This document shows positions 53,225 through 62,387 of a DNA stretch of 64,000 bases, piece after piece. Source of the DNA: an uncultured Aquimarina sp. (lineage in GTDB: Bacteria; Bacteroidota; Bacteroidia; Flavobacteriales; Flavobacteriaceae); the NCBI GenBank assembly GCA_947503835.1, contig CANNFM010000005.1:186001-250000 (forward strand). Direction: 5' to 3'. Position numbers and translations under genes: made by a program. The notes under the pieces were generated by a model. The model was not told the DNA's origin. It did no database searches and saw nothing but the letters and a program-made list of their open reading frames with translations. Each line of letters opens with the position of its first letter. Positions within the stretch are counted from its first letter, which is position 1.

Positions 53225-55579
53225 CTATTCTTTCATTAGTTTAATACTTTGTTTTTTAGAATTTCCGTACAGGTTTAAAAAGAAAAGGCCTTTTTCATGA
53301 TTTCTTATATCCAAATTGATATTTAACTCTTTAGGATTAATTTTTTGTTTTAGGATTATCTTTCCATGGATGTCAACTATTTCAAGATTATTAAAGTTAT
53401 GTGTTGTGGATAATTGTATTTGTACTTTATCTAATACAGGATTAGGGAATACCATTACATTCTCTTTCAGATCATTTTTTGACTTTGATGCTTGTGATGC
53501 ATTACATTGACCAGTAACAAAGTTATGTCTGGAATTAGCTGTGTTATTTTCACCTCCTGTTGGTAGACTATAAGTATAGTAAAAATAGATAGTCTCTCCT
53601 TTTGATGCATTGATTTGGTATGCTTCATTTGGGCTTACGATATATCCAGGATATGAACCTGTAGCTGATGTTCCATAATATAGAATACAAACAGTATCGC
53701 CAGTTCCTGTAACTTCTGGTTTGAATGTTATTGTAGGATTTATCACATCTGATGAAATTTCATAACTATATTGACCATTAGCAGCAACTCCTGAACAAAA
53801 CGCACCTCCTCCGGGGGTATTTGTAGCTTTTTTAAATTCCATAAAGTTGATATTCAATTCAGGGGAATCAAATACAATTCGTACCTCATGATTTCCTATG
53901 CCAATAGAAACATTTTTTATGGTAACGGTCTTATAATGCTGCCAATTTCCTGTGTTAGGTATTGAAATTATTTCAGTTATTGGAGTACCATTCATTTCCA
54001 GATGAAAGCTACCATTTCCATTTGGAGAAGCAACTCTAAAGCCAATATCATAAGTATTTGATGCTTCGGTGGCACTTATGTCGTACGCTAACCATTCTCC
54101 AGAGTCAATCCAACCTACATTGTATCTTCCATTAGTGTCTCCTGTATTTTCAATGTCTACATCGTTTTGTTTATAAGCACCACCACTATTTCCTAGGCTC
54201 GAATCATTATAACCAACTCCCGGACCGCTAGGCTTATAATCTTCGGCCTCTAAAATACCGGGGATAGTAGTGAAAAAGGATGGTGGGTTAGTATTGGTTA
54301 TAGGTCCTAAAACAATTTTTATTGCTTGAGTATTAGGTTCATAAAGTAGTGTCGATTGATCAAAAACATCATCATATGCAAATCCATATCCTTTTTCATT
54401 TAATACAAATCGTTCATCATGCCAAAAACTTGCGTAATAGTTGTATGGAAATACTTTGTAATATGCCGAAGAATCACCCCAATCCTGAACCCCAGGATCA
54501 ACACCAGGTTGGTCATTAATGATATGACGGTTAAAAGCAGCACAAAACTGAGCCTGAATTCTTTTATCGAAACCATTACCACTATTAAATACACCTTTGC
54601 CTTCTAACACTTCTTGTGTATTAGGTCTTCTTTCAACAACAGCTTTTTTACCATCAAAAATTGACCCTGGCGCATTTCCAATTACGATTAGTTTTTCACC
54701 TTGTATACCTCCTTCCCATAAAATGCCATCTCCATCTCTAAATGATAACCGATAGCTTTTGTACTTTTCCCATACACGATCAATATAAGGTTGGAAATAG
54801 TTTGCATATTGTCCTTTTCCTTCTTTAAACTCTGGTGTTTTAGAAGGTGCTGTAATCACACCGGTTTCATTATCGATACAGCCTATAAATTCTATAGGTG
54901 CACCGAACCTAAAAGCATTAACTATTTCATCTTTGCTTGCAATTTCTCCAACCATTTGTGTACCTCTTGAACCTATAATCTCCAAACCTAAAGGGTGCTG
55001 AAATGAATCAACACGACTTGTATTACCATGAAATTCTAGATTTCCATTGATATTGGCTATATTCAATTCGATAATTTCATATACAATATCTCTATTAGGA
55101 TCAAAAGGATTATTATGGTCTGGTGAAGTATATCCAGGACCAACTATATTTCCATTAGAGTCTATACAATTCTCTGGACCTGAACAATGAAAGAAAAGAT
55201 ACAATGGTTTTTTAAATGATAAAAATATTCTGGAGCTTTCTATAGCCCCCATCGATATGGTTTTGTTTGATATTTCACTTAACTTAATAAAAATGTCAGC
55301 ATAGCGATTGTTTCCATCAGGTCCTTGACTATAATCATCTCCTATAGGGCCAGGGGACGTGTTTAAGGATCTATCCATTGGTCTTTGTATGCCAGCTTTG
55401 ATATCAAGGTATACAAATTGACCTTTGATTTCTTGGTTTTTTCCTACGATGGCAATATAAATATCATCATCGGCAAATGCCGTTTTGTTTTCAATTTTTA
55501 AGGGGATTTTGTTCTGTGCAAATGAAAAATTGCATAACATTATGAAAAGTAATGTCTGAAAAATAAGTTTTAAGTTCAT
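53225..55579 (-). CDS. Secreted GH64 beta-1,3-glucanase with CBM6, CBM56 and T9SS tail
   Basis: A 784-residue secreted enzyme. Signal peptide (1-21), GH64 thaumatin-like domain (about 22-435; IPLKIENKTAF, EFHGNTSRVDSFQHPLGLEI, DRVWEKYKSY), CBM6 (about 440-583; ILEAEDYKPSGPGVGYND, VGWIDSGEWLAYDI), CBM56 (about 590-693; NGQYSYEISSDV, ILYYGTSATGSYPGYIVSP) and a Por sorting domain (MVFPNPVLDKVQ). GH64 enzymes release laminaripentaose from beta-1,3-glucan, and CBM56 binds the same polymer, so the substrate is probably laminarin or curdlan-like glucan. The C-terminal half is nearly identical to that of the GH16 gene upstream. Confidence 0.9.
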   Translation of the reverse strand: MNLKLIFQTLLFIMLCNFSFAQNKIPLKIENKTAFADDDIYIAIVGKNQEIKGQFVYLDIKAGIQRPMDRSLNTSPGPIGDDYSQGPDGNNRYADIFIKLSEISNKTISMGAIESSRIFLSFKKPLYLFFHCSGPENCIDSNGNIVGPGYTSPDHNNPFDPNRDIVYEIIELNIANINGNLEFHGNTSRVDSFQHPLGLEIIGSRGTQMVGEIASKDEIVNAFRFGAPIEFIGCIDNETGVITAPSKTPEFKEGKGQYANYFQPYIDRVWEKYKSYRLSFRDGDGILWEGGIQGEKLIVIGNAPGSIFDGKKAVVERRPNTQEVLEGKGVFNSGNGFDKRIQAQFCAAFNRHIINDQPGVDPGVQDWGDSSAYYKVFPYNYYASFWHDERFVLNEKGYGFAYDDVFDQSTLLYEPNTQAIKIVLGPITNTNPPSFFTTIPGILEAEDYKPSGPGVGYNDSSLGNSGGAYKQNDVDIENTGDTNGRYNVGWIDSGEWLAYDISATEASNTYDIGFRVASPNGNGSFHLEMNGTPITEIISIPNTGNWQHYKTVTIKNVSIGIGNHEVRIVFDSPELNINFMEFKKATNTPGGGAFCSGVAANGQYSYEISSDVINPTITFKPEVTGTGDTVCILYYGTSATGSYPGYIVSPNEAYQINASKGETIYFYYTYSLPTGGENNTANSRHNFVTGQCNASQASKSKNDLKENVMVFPNPVLDKVQIQLSTTHNFNNLEIVDIHGKIILKQKINPKELNINLDIRNHEKGLFFLNLYGNSKKQSIKLMKE
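53603..53787 (-). repeat. Near-identical DNA copy shared with 56061-56245
   Basis: About 185 bp covering the CBM56 region of the GH64 gene match the GH16 gene at 56061-56245, offset 2458 bp, with four base differences that I can count and an identical protein sequence. Confidence 0.85.
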
Positions 55580-55621
55580 GATTAATTATTGTAAATATGT
55601 GAAGTTTTTAATTGATATTTA

Positions 55622-55658
55622 AGAGAGAACAACTCCGAAGGGGCAGAGTCATTCTCTC
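55622..55658 (-). terminator. Hairpin between the GH16 and GH64 genes
   Basis: GAGAGAA and TTCTCTC pair across an inner ACTC/GAGT stem within 55622-55658, 19 bp past the GH16 stop. On the minus strand it is followed by TTAAATATC without a strong T run, so partial termination between two co-directional genes is the likely effect. Confidence 0.5.
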
Positions 55659-55676
55659 AAAAATATAGAGGCTACT

Positions 55677-58600
55677 CTATTTTCTTAATAATTTGATACT
55701 TTGATTTTTAGTGTTTCCGTAGAGATTTAAAAAATATAAACCCTTGTCTTGATTATCCATATCTAGCTGTATCCGTAATTCTTTAGCATTGATTTTTTGT
55801 TCTAGAATCACTTGTCCAAGTAGATTGGTTACTTCTAAGCGATAGAAGTTGTTATTTGACGATAATTGAACATGTACTTTATCAGAAAAAGGATTTGGAA
55901 ATACCAATGTATTTAATTTTAAATTGTTCTTTGTTAATGATTTAGATAATTGGGTGTTATTACAATCTCCTACTATAAAATTATGTCGCTGATCTGAGGT
56001 ATTGTTTTCACCTCCTGTCGACAAACTATACGTATAATAGAAATAAATAGTCTCACCTTCTGATGCATTGATTTGGTATGCTTCATTTGGGCTTACGATA
56101 TATCCGGGATATGAACCTGTAGCTGATGTTCCATAATATAGAATACAAACAGTATCACCAGTTCCTGTAACTTCTGGTTTGAATGTTATTGTAGGATTTA
56201 TCACGTCTGATGAAATTTCATAACTATATTGACCATTAGCGGCAATTTCTGAACAAACTATACCTCCTCCTGGGATGTTTGTTGCTTTTTTAAATTCCAT
56301 GAAGTTAATATTCAACCCCGGAGAATCAAATACAATTCGTAACTCGTGTGTTCCGGATGTAATAGAAATATTTTCTGCAGTAACGGTCTGATAATTTTGC
56401 CAATTTCCTGTGTTTGGTGTAGAAATTACTTCTGTAATAGGAGAACCATCCAATTCTAAATGAAAAGAACCATTTCCGCCAGGTGACGCTACCCTAAAAT
56501 CTATATCATAGGTGTTTGATGCTTCTGTAGCATTGATATCATATGCCAGCCATTCATCAGTATCAATCCAACCTACATTATATGATCCGCTACCATCACC
56601 TGTGATTTCAATATCAACATCATCTTGTCTATTATATACACCGCCAATATTTCCTAGAGTTGAATCATTATAACCAACTCCCGAACCGCCAGGTTTATAA
56701 TCTTCGGCTTCTAAAAGGCCAGGGATATCGGTATAAGAAATAGGAGTGTTGTTAGTTACTTTGATAGTAGCAGTACCCGAAATTGAACCACTTGTCGCGG
56801 TAATACTAAAATCACCTACCGAGGAACTTGTGTATAATCCATTGGTGTCTATTGATCCTCCATTGGTTGTCCACGTGTATGTTGCTGATATGGGATCGCC
56901 GTTTTGATCATACCCTTGAGCCGAGAACTGTTGTGTTGTGCCTAAAGTAATTTCAGTAGTCGAAGGGGTTAAAACAATACTGGATAATACCGGATTAGGA
57001 TTAGTAATATCTTCTTTTTTCAGAATACGCAAATTATCTATGTAAAAAGTTTCTCCAGATGCTATACCTGGATTAAAAAGAAAAACAACTCTATCAATCT
57101 GGCTATCACCTACTACCAAATCAGGGGTTGCTGTCAGAACAAATTCAATCGTATGCCAGGTATTGGTTTCCTTAACTTTAGCTTGATAAATACTATGTCT
57201 TCCGATAGGATAATTTTCACTGGTGGATAATGTTCCAGCTTCTAATTGCCAACTTACAATGGTTCCGATAGGAGCAGAAGTGTAAATATCTATAGCAAAC
57301 CTTTTTTCTTCAGCAACATATGTACTGGCATCATTTATAAAGGATGTATCAAAAAATAAAACATCGTAAAGCTCACTTGTATCTCTTGAATATTTACCGG
57401 TTTTTATGGATGAATTTATCGCATTGGGTGACGGGTTATTAGCTGCAAATTCATAAGCACCTGTTGTTGTAGGATTGTATGCCAAATTATTAATGTTCTC
57501 AAAATCCTGAATCATCTCAAGGAAGTTATAGTTTGCAGGTGTTTTTGTTTTTCCTATTCTGAAGTTATCGATGTAATATGTTTCTGAAGTATTAGAATTT
57601 GGATTAAAAAGCAACGAAATTTCGTCAACTGCTATACCTGATGTTCCAATATCTGGGGATGAAGCATATGCAAATTCAATCGTATGCCAGACATTTTGAG
57701 CCTGAACCACTCCTATATATTGACTATTTCTTCCGAATGGAAAATCATTTTCAGAAATCACCTGATTTTCTAAGCTTAATGTTATTTCTGTCCCTATTGG
57801 CGCAGAAGTATATAGATCCAAATAAAAGATGTTATCACCTTCTACAAAAGGAGTACTATTTTCAATCACATTGGTAGAAAAACTAACAACATCATAAAGT
57901 TCTGTAGCGCTTCTAGTATAACTAGCGACATTATTACTAGTGTTAACATCGTTTGGGTTTGGATTAGGTATTTTTGAACTATACTCTCCGTTTTCGAAGA
58001 AAACAGTTAATTGATCTATATCTTCATAGTTTGAAATAATTTCTTCTTCTAGTAAAATTGCTTCAGGAACTTGCATTTTCCTGAAATTATCAAAGTATAC
58101 AATATGGTCAGTAGTACTATTCGAATCAATCAATAAGACAAATTGATCTGTTTCAGAAGCATTAACACTGGCGTCAGGTCGATCTAATAATTCAAATTCT
58201 AGAGTTTCCCATTCATTTGTTGTGTTAGTTCTTGCAATATATCTACTATGTCTTCCTGCAGGATAGGTGTTTGTTGATGCTGAACTATTTTCAATTTGTA
58301 GCATAAACTCGGTTCCTATAGGCGCATTACTATACACATCAACCCAAATCTCCTTTTTACCGGATACAAGTTCTAATGCATTTCCGATATTGGAAGATGA
58401 TATATAAAGTCCATCATAGATTGCTCCTGATGATCGTTGGTATTTTCCAACGAGTTGAGATGTATTTATACTGTTTGGACCTGGATTTGTAACAGATTGA
58501 TTTAAAATACCATCGGTAACCGAAGTGTACGATATATTTCTGTTCACATCAAAGTCTTCATACACAAAATCTAAGGACCTTTTCGGAATTACTTCCACAT

Positions 58601-59612
58601 TCATTTCTAAGGTATTCTGATCACAACCTGGAGTATTGATTTGCACGATTACATTTCCGCCACTAGTACCCCAATCTACTGTAATAGAATTAGTGCCTTG
58701 ACCTGAAGTAATTGTTGCGCCATTCGGAACTGTCCAACTATAAGAAGTATTATCGCTAGGGGTAACCGTATATCTTTTATTAGATGTTCCTGTCTCAACT
58801 CTATTATCTCCAGTTAACTCCTGGCTCAATGTACCATTGTAAACCCTAACATAATCAACTTCCATTTGCGTAGGATAATCAGCCGGGGTTGGCTGAATAT
58901 TTCCGGTATAGGGTGTACCTGGGCCACCAACTGCAACATTAAGTATGATATACCAATCTCCTTGAGAAAAAGGCCAGGGATCTACTGTGTTTGCTGGAGT
59001 TACTGTATGGTATAATTGATTATCTACATACCATCGTATCTCGTTTGGTTCCCATTCTACAGCGTATTGATGAAATCCTGCCGAAAGATCTAGACCGGCA
59101 CCATATTCTCTACCATTAAATCTCCAACCTCCATTAGAGTAATGAACCGTACCACCAACTTTTTCAGGATTTTTATGTTGGGCCTCCATAATATCGATTT
59201 CACCAGTAAAGGGCCAATTTCCATTTTCAGGAAGCATCCAAAAAGCAGGCCATATTCCGCCAGCCGAAGGGAGCTTAATACTGGCTTCATACCTTCCATA
59301 TCTTGAGTTAAATTTCTGGGAAGTTGTAAGTTTTGACGATGTGTATTGTTTACCACCAAAGCTTTCATTTTTGGTAGTAATAATAAGCTTTCCATTACTT
59401 AGACTAGTATTTTCTGCTCTATAGTATTGTTCTTCTGCATTTCCCCATCCACAAAGACTAGGGCATCCGTCTCCAATATCAAAACTCCATTTGCTTTGAT
59501 CTACTGAGTTGCCTGAAAATTCATCACTAAAAATTAGATCTGTACACTGGGCTCGAATATTCAACACTAGAAGTAATAGTAGTAGTGTTGTTATAAATAC
59601 TTTATTTTTCAT
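55677..59612 (-). CDS. Secreted GH16 laminarinase, multi-modular, with CBM6, CBM56 and T9SS tail
   Basis: A 1311-residue secreted enzyme. Signal peptide (1-21), GH16 domain (22-258) with catalytic GEIDIME (Glu138, Asp140, Glu143) and WPAFWML, a PKD/Ig-like segment (about 265-345), three homologous modules of about 160 residues (350-510, 527-685, 701-863) each with a PIGT segment, (A/F/I)GR(H/N)S.Y and a closing YFDNFR-like strand, a BIG2-type Ig domain (about 875-955), CBM6 (about 956-1107), CBM56 (about 1114-1217) and a Por sorting domain (LVFPNPFSDK). It cuts internal beta-1,3 bonds of laminarin. It lies 38 bp downstream of the GH5 gene, so both likely share the promoter at 61761. Confidence 0.93.
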   Translation of the reverse strand: MKNKVFITTLLLLLLVLNIRAQCTDLIFSDEFSGNSVDQSKWSFDIGDGCPSLCGWGNAEEQYYRAENTSLSNGKLIITTKNESFGGKQYTSSKLTTSQKFNSRYGRYEASIKLPSAGGIWPAFWMLPENGNWPFTGEIDIMEAQHKNPEKVGGTVHYSNGGWRFNGREYGAGLDLSAGFHQYAVEWEPNEIRWYVDNQLYHTVTPANTVDPWPFSQGDWYIILNVAVGGPGTPYTGNIQPTPADYPTQMEVDYVRVYNGTLSQELTGDNRVETGTSNKRYTVTPSDNTSYSWTVPNGATITSGQGTNSITVDWGTSGGNVIVQINTPGCDQNTLEMNVEVIPKRSLDFVYEDFDVNRNISYTSVTDGILNQSVTNPGPNSINTSQLVGKYQRSSGAIYDGLYISSSNIGNALELVSGKKEIWVDVYSNAPIGTEFMLQIENSSASTNTYPAGRHSRYIARTNTTNEWETLEFELLDRPDASVNASETDQFVLLIDSNSTTDHIVYFDNFRKMQVPEAILLEEEIISNYEDIDQLTVFFENGEYSSKIPNPNPNDVNTSNNVASYTRSATELYDVVSFSTNVIENSTPFVEGDNIFYLDLYTSAPIGTEITLSLENQVISENDFPFGRNSQYIGVVQAQNVWHTIEFAYASSPDIGTSGIAVDEISLLFNPNSNTSETYYIDNFRIGKTKTPANYNFLEMIQDFENINNLAYNPTTTGAYEFAANNPSPNAINSSIKTGKYSRDTSELYDVLFFDTSFINDASTYVAEEKRFAIDIYTSAPIGTIVSWQLEAGTLSTSENYPIGRHSIYQAKVKETNTWHTIEFVLTATPDLVVGDSQIDRVVFLFNPGIASGETFYIDNLRILKKEDITNPNPVLSSIVLTPSTTEITLGTTQQFSAQGYDQNGDPISATYTWTTNGGSIDTNGLYTSSSVGDFSITATSGSISGTATIKVTNNTPISYTDIPGLLEAEDYKPGGSGVGYNDSTLGNIGGVYNRQDDVDIEITGDGSGSYNVGWIDTDEWLAYDINATEASNTYDIDFRVASPGGNGSFHLELDGSPITEVISTPNTGNWQNYQTVTAENISITSGTHELRIVFDSPGLNINFMEFKKATNIPGGGIVCSEIAANGQYSYEISSDVINPTITFKPEVTGTGDTVCILYYGTSATGSYPGYIVSPNEAYQINASEGETIYFYYTYSLSTGGENNTSDQRHNFIVGDCNNTQLSKSLTKNNLKLNTLVFPNPFSDKVHVQLSSNNNFYRLEVTNLLGQVILEQKINAKELRIQLDMDNQDKGLYFLNLYGNTKNQSIKLLRK

Positions 59613-59650
59613 AATAGGAGTTTACGTTATTTCTTCTGATGATTTTATTG

Positions 59651-61702
59651 CTACTTTTTTGTGAATTGAAAAGATCTCTTTTGTGATCCATCAATTATTG
59701 TGAGGATATAATTGCCGCCCTTTAAGCTTGAAATATCTATTTTATTATGTTCAAAGTTTATTTTGGACTGAAGAATAGCTCTTCCGGTAAAGTCAGAAAT
59801 GTACATTAAAGACTTTTCATCTATTCCTGTTACACTTAGAAAGTCTTCAGCAGGAATTGGATACAATCTGACAACAGTTACATTATTTTCATTCAAATTA
59901 GTAGTAGGAATTATTTGAAACCAATTGATATTCCAATAATTACCGGTAGCCATTAATCGTAATGTTTGACTTCCTTTGGAAAGATTGATTGTTTTTGTTA
60001 CAGTTTTCCAGCTTTGCCACCCCCCAGTAGGAGATTCATTAACAGATGTTACGATTGTATTTCCGGAGAGAAGATCAAATTTAATATTTTCACTAGAGGC
60101 CGCTACTCTAAAATTGATTGTATACTGTCCGGTTTCAGGTACATTTAAACGATGATCCATATAATCTCCAGATTCAATATAACCTGCATTTTGTCCACCC
60201 CCAGTATCTGTTGTAGCTTCAAATCTTATACCCGATTGAGCGCAAAAGTCTTCAGCTTGAATTAAGCCTGTTATAGATTGACCGTTACCTGTACATGGTT
60301 CCGGAGGTACTACATTTTTAATGACTTGAAACCAGTTGATATTCCAATCGTTGCCTGTTGCGGCTATTCTTAATGTTTGGTTTCCAGCAGAAAGATCGAT
60401 CGTTTTTGTGACCGTTTTCCAATTTTGCCAACCTCCTGTAGCAGAGCTATTCACAGAGGTTATCATGGTGTCTCCGGTGAATAGATCAAACTTAATAGTT
60501 TCATTGAATGCCGCTACTCTAAAATTGATTTTATACTGTCCGGTTTCTGGTATATCCAAACGATAATCGATATAATCTCCAGATTCGATATAACCTGCAT
60601 TTTGCCCGCCACCAGTATCTGTTGTAGCTTCAAATCTTATACCCGATTGAGCGCAAAAGTCTTCAGCTTGTATTAAATCACTAATATTTTGACCATTACC
60701 TGCACACATAGTAGGAACGGTTGTATTGTTCCAGTTTTCAATAATATCTTTTAAATAAAAACCGGTCTCTGTTAGGTTGTTTGCAAGAAGACCAGAAACT
60801 CCAGCATTACCTGCTACAACAGAAGCTCCTTCGACTTTATCACTTACAGACCAATTTGCATGACTAATATGATTGTCCTTCAAAAATTGCATCCATTTTT
60901 CGGTTTCAGGTTTGTCAGCACCCCCATCTCCATTAGCATTAACAGCTCCCCATTCTGTTACAAATAGGGCTATTCCATTATTCATAGCTTTTGTAGCTTC
61001 ATCTCTTAAGAATTGTTTGTGGTCACCTGCATAAAAATGTAAGGTATATGCAATGTTGTTTTGCGTTAAGGGGTCATTTGAAGCGTCTACTACTTTTTGC
61101 GACCATTGAGGTGTACCCACAATAATTAAATTATCGGGATCAACTGCTCTAATAGCATTAACTACTGCGTTTGCATAGGATTTTACGGTTTTCCAGGATT
61201 GATTAACAGGCTCATTATATATTTCATAAATAACATGATCATTATTACCATACAATTGCGCCATTTCCGTAAAAAAATCAATCGCTTCTTCTTGGTGTTC
61301 TTCAGCTTTATGAGTATGCCAGTCAATAATAACATAAACACCTTCTGCAATTGCTGCTTCTACTACAGCTTTTACTTTGTTCTTTTCTCTTGCTGAGTTT
61401 GTGATGTAACCTCCTTCTTCTTCTACACCCATAGCTGCCCTAACGATATTACTTTTCCACTCCTTAGCAAGGTGGCTTATCGTTTTAGAGTTATAAAATT
61501 TTCCGCCAACATCCCAGTTACTCCAAAACAAGCTATTACCAGCAAGACTTAAAGGTTTATTATTTTTGTTGACTACTTTGTTACCTAAGACTCTTAAGCG
61601 GCCGTTTTGCTCTACAATAGATTGCCCTTGTGCACAATTGGGAATAAGATAAGTTGCAATAAAAATAACCAAATAGATTACATATGTTTTTTTTGATTTC
61701 AT
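59651..61702 (-). CDS. Secreted GH5 (GH5_2-like) endoglucanase with two CBM6 modules and T9SS tail
   Basis: A 683-residue secreted enzyme. Signal peptide (1-26), GH5 barrel (about 28-325) starting LAGNSLFWSNWDVGGKFY, which is typical of subfamily 2 endoglucanases, with acid/base Glu164 in YEIYNEPVN and nucleophile Glu250 in FVTEWGAVN. Two tandem CBM6 modules follow (about 331-465 and 467-600, each CTGNGQ/CAGNGQ...LIQAEDFCAQSGIRFEATTDTGG...NWNINWFQ) and a Por sorting domain (VVRLYPIPAEDFLS). It is the first gene of the GH5-GH16-GH64 series. Family biochemistry suggests beta-1,4-glucan, yet the partners act on beta-1,3-glucan, so a mixed-linkage substrate is possible. Confidence 0.9.
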   Translation of the reverse strand: MKSKKTYVIYLVIFIATYLIPNCAQGQSIVEQNGRLRVLGNKVVNKNNKPLSLAGNSLFWSNWDVGGKFYNSKTISHLAKEWKSNIVRAAMGVEEEGGYITNSAREKNKVKAVVEAAIAEGVYVIIDWHTHKAEEHQEEAIDFFTEMAQLYGNNDHVIYEIYNEPVNQSWKTVKSYANAVVNAIRAVDPDNLIIVGTPQWSQKVVDASNDPLTQNNIAYTLHFYAGDHKQFLRDEATKAMNNGIALFVTEWGAVNANGDGGADKPETEKWMQFLKDNHISHANWSVSDKVEGASVVAGNAGVSGLLANNLTETGFYLKDIIENWNNTTVPTMCAGNGQNISDLIQAEDFCAQSGIRFEATTDTGGGQNAGYIESGDYIDYRLDIPETGQYKINFRVAAFNETIKFDLFTGDTMITSVNSSATGGWQNWKTVTKTIDLSAGNQTLRIAATGNDWNINWFQVIKNVVPPEPCTGNGQSITGLIQAEDFCAQSGIRFEATTDTGGGQNAGYIESGDYMDHRLNVPETGQYTINFRVAASSENIKFDLLSGNTIVTSVNESPTGGWQSWKTVTKTINLSKGSQTLRLMATGNYWNINWFQIIPTTNLNENNVTVVRLYPIPAEDFLSVTGIDEKSLMYISDFTGRAILQSKINFEHNKIDISSLKGGNYILTIIDGSQKRSFQFTKK

Positions 61703-61760
61703 AATTTCCGTTTATATAAGTTAGTTAATTCTTTAAGTAAATGTTAAAATTTTGTTGTTT

Positions 61761-61768
61761 CAAAAATA
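61761..61768 (-). promoter_or_regulatory. Bacteroidota -7 promoter box for the GH5-GH16-GH64 genes
   Basis: Minus-strand TATTTTTG fits TAnnTTTG, 59 bp upstream of the GH5 start. The TAC array begins 37 bp further upstream, nearly the same layout as for the double GH26 gene (34 bp). Confidence 0.45.
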
Positions 61769-61804
61769 CTCTAAAGAGGTAGTAAAAGAATCTTTTAGCA
61801 CCAC

Positions 61805-61830
61805 TACAAAAAACATACAGTATTGCTACA
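61805..61830 (-). promoter_or_regulatory. TAC direct-repeat array (11-bp period), three copies
   Basis: TACA at 61805, 61816 and 61827, each separated by exactly 7 bases, in the same strand orientation as the arrays at 15553 and 21389 and likewise upstream of a minus-strand gene (102 bp before the GH5 ATG). Same layout and spacing to the -7 box as at 21389. Confidence 0.58.
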
Positions 61831-62387
61831 ATGGAAATTGTAAACAGGAATAAAGTGTTTTAAGCCCTTTGATTATGGAGAGTTTTAAAATCAATTTGGA
61901 TTTCGTGACACATCAATAAAATATAATTCTGTGTAGATGTGTTCTAATTTTGTATAGGTAATGTTGTGTGTTTTTGTGTTTTTATTAAATGCAATTGGAG
62001 TGAAAAGTGTTAAATTTTTACAATTCTGCTTAGAATGTGTTTTTTAATCGAATTGTATTATCTTGATATTGTGTGTTTTATGATTTTTTTTGATATGTAT
62101 GTAGAAGGATTTCTTATGATAATAAATAAAAATATATAGAATTTTCAATAATCATTAGATCGACTATGTTCCTATTAGATTAAAAATTTAGTGATAAGAT
62201 TGATGAATTGAAAATGTTAAACTAGGAATAAACCCTGAACCGATAGAAAATTGATGTTGAGCTTTTTTAGAAAGCTTCGAAATAACTATACAAAAACTAT
62301 ACAGCGGCACTTTTTTGATTCAATATCTACAATTTTTATAGTAATATCTAATATTTTTAGTGATTCACAAATCATTAAAATTTTAAC

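Larger units (their letters stand above)
61703..62387. other. 685-bp divergent regulatory region
   Basis: No gene seen between the divergent GH5 and symporter genes. It holds the -7 box at 61761, the TAC array at 61805, TAATTTTG at 61945-61952 on the + strand (fits TAnnTTTG, but 430 bp from the symporter start), and a second TACA pair at 62289 and 62300, also 11 bp apart, 85 bp before the symporter ATG. The remainder is AT-rich and featureless to my reading. Confidence 0.5.
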
